This document shows, in pieces, positions 61,255 through 64,000 of a stretch of DNA of 64,000 nt (position 1 is its first letter; each line of letters starts with the position of its first letter). The notes beneath the pieces were generated by a model that saw only the letters and a program-made list of their open reading frames with translations, did no database searches and had not been told where the DNA came from. A program made the translations under genes and the position numbers. The DNA comes from Candidatus Altarchaeales archaeon (GTDB lineage Archaea > Altiarchaeota > Altiarchaeia > IMC4 > SCGC-AAA252-I15), in assembly GCA_014727915.1 (NCBI GenBank), contig WJMO01000011.1:21466-85465 (forward strand). Reading direction: 5' to 3'.

Positions 61255-62280
61255 ATGCCTGCTTTGAAGGTGTGGCTCATAAACAAAAAGGTGGTATCTG
61301 ACCTAAGGCAGGTCCTGGACAGGGAATATGGTGGTATGTTCTCCGAGGGTGAGATGGTGGCTGTCAAGGCGCACCTGGGCGAGTGGGGTAACCTGAACTA
61401 TGTGCGCCCTCCCCTCGTATGGGTCGTCGTGGACTGGCTCAAGAGCTTGGGTGCTGAGCCGTTCATATTCGACACGACGACCTGGTACAGGGGCTCGCGG
61501 CATACGCCTGAAGACTATGCTGATACCGCACGGAAGAACGGGTTCACTGAGGAGACCATGGGCTGTCCCATAATCTTCAGCGACGAGTCCGTGGACTTGG
61601 AGGGTCTGAAACACTATGATAAGATTGGAGTGGCGAGGCACCTTCATGAGGCGGACGGGATGGTGGTAGTCTCCCATGTTAAGGGCCACGAGGACGCCAC
61701 CTTCGGAGGTGCGATCAAGAACCTGGGCATGGGCGCTGTTGATGTCGAGGCCAAGAAGGTCGCTCACACGGAATCCAGGCCGGTCTTCATGGGGTCATGC
61801 AGCGAATGCAGGACCTGCGAGGCCGAATGCCCGTACGGAGCCATCAAAGTTGAGGGCAAACCCGTGTTCGACTATGACATATGCTACGGGTGCAACCGCT
61901 GCGTGGACCTGTGCCCGCAGAAGCAGATCAGGCCCCGGAAGGCCAGTGTACGGGCCTTCCTGGCCGAGGCAACGGCTGCTGTGCTCTCGACTTTCAAACC
62001 CGAGAAGCTCCTGTACGTTAACCTGTTGATGGACGCGTCCAAACACTGTGACTGCATGGCATCCGACAACAGCGACTTCGGCCCCGAACCATACCCTGAC
62101 ATCGGCTTATTGGTTGGCGGGGGCGTTCTCGCAGTGGATGCTTGCACCCTGGACCTGATTGACAGGCATGTTGGAATGGATTACTTCAGGTCTGTGTACA
62201 AGTCGGACCCTCGGGAGCAGTTGCGTGCCGGAAAGGAATTCGGCCTGGGCGCGTCAGAGTACGAGTTGGTGGAGGCCTGA
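61255..62280 (+). CDS. DUF362-family protein with two 4Fe-4S clusters
   Basis: 341 aa. DUF362 core (AHLGEWGNLNYVRPPLV, FIFDTTTWYRGSRHTPEDY, VVVSHVKGHEDATFGGAIKN) followed by a ferredoxin insert with two cluster motifs: CSECRTCEAECPYG and CYGCNRCVDLCPQ. A further Cys pair (HCDCM) lies near residue 263. Members are annotated as Fe-S or ferredoxin-like proteins of unknown reaction; electron transfer is expected. Soluble, cytoplasmic. Converges on the coiled-coil gene. Confidence 0.88.
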   Translation: MPALKVWLINKKVVSDLRQVLDREYGGMFSEGEMVAVKAHLGEWGNLNYVRPPLVWVVVDWLKSLGAEPFIFDTTTWYRGSRHTPEDYADTARKNGFTEETMGCPIIFSDESVDLEGLKHYDKIGVARHLHEADGMVVVSHVKGHEDATFGGAIKNLGMGAVDVEAKKVAHTESRPVFMGSCSECRTCEAECPYGAIKVEGKPVFDYDICYGCNRCVDLCPQKQIRPRKASVRAFLAEATAAVLSTFKPEKLLYVNLLMDASKHCDCMASDNSDFGPEPYPDIGLLVGGGVLAVDACTLDLIDRHVGMDYFRSVYKSDPREQLRAGKEFGLGASEYELVEA

Positions 62281-62299
62281 GATGCGGGGGGCCTCCACG

Positions 62300-64000
62300 T
62301 CATTTGACGGTGTTCTTTAGCTCGTCGAACTTCTTCCTCACCACGTCCAGGTTCTCGGCGAGCTTCTTGTTCTGGATCTCAGCTTCGCAGGCGCTCTGAA
62401 GCACAGGGTCGTTTATCGTCCCGCACATCTGTATGTCGCCCTGCTCGATCGCCTGCTCCATTAGGGACTCGTCGGTCATCCGCTGGTTCATGGTGAACCC
62501 GATGTATCCGATGAGTATTATAGTGATCAATAGTATGAGGAATGACAGTCCTAGAGGCCATTTGCTCACGGTTTCCCCGCCGCCTACCTTGCCCCGCACC
62601 TCCTTCTCGGTCTTCTTGAGGTCTTCTTCCCGGGAGTCAACGGCCTTTATCCTGTCCTCCAAAGCAGCTTCCTTGTCCTTCAATGACTTTATGCGTTCCT
62701 CGTCCGATCTTATCTGGTCTTCCTTCTTCTGGAGCGTCTCCTCCCGGCCTTCCACGTGCTCCCTGAGCTCTTCCAGCTTTATCTCCTTGTCTTCGAGCTC
62801 CTTCTCCCGCTTGCCCAGCTCGGCTTCGAGCTCCTTCTCCCGCTTCTCGAGCTCCTTCTCCTTTTTGAGGACGTCTTTTATCCTGACTTCCTTCTCCCTC
62901 AGCTGGTCTTCGTCGGTTTCGATGGTCTTCTTTGTGTTCTCCAGCTTGGACTCCTGCCTCTGAAGCTCCTTCTCCTTTTCCAAGAGGGTCTTGTTCTTCT
63001 GTTCAAGCCCATTCTCCCTGTTGTTTATCTTCTGCTCCTTCTCCCTGACTTGACGCTCCTTCTCTTCCACAGCCACACGGAACATCTCTACCTTGGCTTC
63101 CCTGCTTCCCAGGTCAGACTCGCGCTTCTCCAACTCCTTCTCCCTGTTCTTCAAACCCGCCTCTTCACCGTCCATCCTCTTGGACCTCTCGTTCAACTGG
63201 GCTTCCTTCTCCCTCAGGGCGAGCATGAGGTTCTTCTCCTTTGAGGTGAGCTCTCTCTCCTTTATCTCAGTGTCGGATAGCGCCTTCTCCTTGGCTTCGA
63301 GCTGCCGCTGTTTCTCCTGGAGGTCCTTCTCCATCGATCCCAGCTTCTCCTCCTTTATCTTCAGCTGCCGCTCGCGGTCGTCGATGCTGGCCTGCACCTG
63401 CAGCTCTCGCTTATCCAATTCCTTGATCCTGTTGTCTATCTCGGTCTCCTTGCCTGTCAGGTCGCGGTTGGCCGACTGGACCTTCAATTCGATCCTCTTC
63501 TCGCGCTCCATGACCTCCCGCTCCTTCTGCTCTATGGCCCGCCTCTTCTGGTCGAGCTCCTTCTCCCGCCCCTGGACCTGGGATTCCCTCTCGTCCAATG
63601 CCTTGAGCTTCGCCTCCCGGTCGTCAAGTTCCTTCTGCTGCTTGTTGATGTTCTCCTGGCGCCTGCTCAGCTCGGCCTCCCGGTCCTTGAGTATCTTCTC
63701 CTTGCCGAATATCTTCTGGGTGATGTCGTTTAGCTCCTTCTCCTTGTCGGCCAGCTGCTGCTCCCTCTGCTTGATAGTTTTCTCGAGCTCCTTCTCCCGG
63801 TCCGAAATCTCAGCCTCCCTCTGGTCGATCTCCTGTATCTTGGACTCCCTGGACTGAAGCTCTTTTTCTTTCATTTCCAGGGTTTTTTGGGTTCCGGTGA
63901 TGTCCATCTCCCTGGTGCCGAGCTCTTTCTCCCTTTCTACGAGGGTCTTCTTCATGTTCTCCAGCTGGGCTGCCTTGTCGTTGAGTTCCTTCTCCTTCCC
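62300..64000 (-). CDS. Long coiled-coil protein with C-terminal TM helix (cut by right edge)
   Basis: At least 566 residues; the frame stays open to base 64000 (GKEKELNDKAAQLEN), so the N-terminus is outside. More than 450 residues are near-perfect coiled coil built from REKELE, KEKELx and REAKL units with no Pro and few Gly. Then a TM helix (LGLSFLILLITIILIGYIGF) and a ~70-residue tail with two Cys (QMCGTIND, QSACEAEI) and a last short helix. With the N-terminus cytoplasmic, the rod is inside and the tail outside. Possible roles: scaffold, chromosome or membrane tether; no SMC head visible here. Confidence 0.8.
   Translation of the reverse strand, partial: GKEKELNDKAAQLENMKKTLVEREKELGTREMDITGTQKTLEMKEKELQSRESKIQEIDQREAEISDREKELEKTIKQREQQLADKEKELNDITQKIFGKEKILKDREAELSRRQENINKQQKELDDREAKLKALDERESQVQGREKELDQKRRAIEQKEREVMEREKRIELKVQSANRDLTGKETEIDNRIKELDKRELQVQASIDDRERQLKIKEEKLGSMEKDLQEKQRQLEAKEKALSDTEIKERELTSKEKNLMLALREKEAQLNERSKRMDGEEAGLKNREKELEKRESDLGSREAKVEMFRVAVEEKERQVREKEQKINNRENGLEQKNKTLLEKEKELQRQESKLENTKKTIETDEDQLREKEVRIKDVLKKEKELEKREKELEAELGKREKELEDKEIKLEELREHVEGREETLQKKEDQIRSDEERIKSLKDKEAALEDRIKAVDSREEDLKKTEKEVRGKVGGGETVSKWPLGLSFLILLITIILIGYIGFTMNQRMTDESLMEQAIEQGDIQMCGTINDPVLQSACEAEIQNKKLAENLDVVRKKFDELKNTVK

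Noticed and set aside
62433..63857. Ser/Phe/Leu-rich plus-strand frames over the coiled-coil gene
   Set aside because: Reverse complement of Glu/Lys repeat codons gives Ser/Phe/Leu runs; not real proteins.
62300..64000. Possible SMC/Rad50 protein partner of NurA
   Set aside because: No ATPase head or zinc hook is visible, and there is a C-terminal TM helix, which SMC/Rad50 proteins lack.

Overview
The window is archaeal chromosomal DNA. Markers include a CDP-archaeol synthase (CarS), a NurA nuclease, an archaeal-type glycyl-tRNA synthetase and KaiC-like ATPases. TATA-like boxes lie about 24-29 bp upstream of many start codons, the spacing expected for leaderless archaeal transcripts. Thr-rich linkers and a TM-GxITGYSV-type surface-protein N-terminus recall DPANN-like surface proteomes, but the lineage cannot be fixed from the sequence. 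The genome is fairly GC-rich except for two AT-rich blocks (about 22.6-27.8 kb and 51.6-52.9 kb). I saw no tRNA, rRNA or CRISPR array.

Layout. 0-5.3 kb: a minus-strand operon of two surface TPR/propeller proteins ending in glyS, then galT. 5.3-9 kb: an unknown protein with a divergent FtsZ-like GTPase, then tatA-tatC-tatA and a lipoprotein. 9-17.3 kb: a membrane-anchored MEMO-AMMECR1 fusion, a ferritin-like protein, an OFA-type transporter, a GT-C glycosyltransferase, a TauE/SafE permease, ilvE, a zinc-ribbon membrane protein, and an AmmeMemoRadiSam radical SAM enzyme with a twin-arginine signal. 17.3-22.6 kb: a polytopic spermidine-synthase-like protein, carS, a CrtI-like FAD oxidoreductase and larA.

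22.6-27.7 kb is an AT-rich RHS island. Three 5'-truncated RHS tips, each with a different C-terminal domain and each followed by a small membrane protein, lie in tandem, with two further RHS scraps around a RHH/RelE toxin-antitoxin pair. Two tips share a perfect 104-bp repeat and the copies are mosaic. It looks like a reservoir of exchangeable toxin tips with matching immunity genes, and is one of the two strongest candidates for an undescribed system.

27.8-33.8 kb returns to housekeeping genes: hom with an ACT regulator, topA, a transglutaminase-like/TPR protein, a small winged helix and nurA. 33.9-51.5 kb is a long surface-protein region: a 1645-aa glycine-rich beta-helix protein preceded by a 14-codon leader ORF, a seven-bladed FG-GAP propeller with a glycosylation sequon in every blade, and three A/B pairs (a secreted protein with a conserved C-terminal domain plus an Ig-like protein with a C-terminal membrane anchor). 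These lead into a KaiC-like ATPase and two related proteins lacking Walker A. The A/B pairs resemble in plan the bacterial WxL/WxL-interacting systems and are the second candidate.

51.5-52.9 kb is a very AT-rich, almost gene-free block bounded by two similar hairpins. 52.9-64 kb: a phosphoribosyltransferase-fold protein divergent from a helical-repeat protein, a CBS protein, a secreted C39-like protease with PKD and lectin-like repeats, a secreted propeller protein with Thr-rich linkers, a DUF362/ferredoxin protein, and a very long coiled-coil protein running off the right edge.
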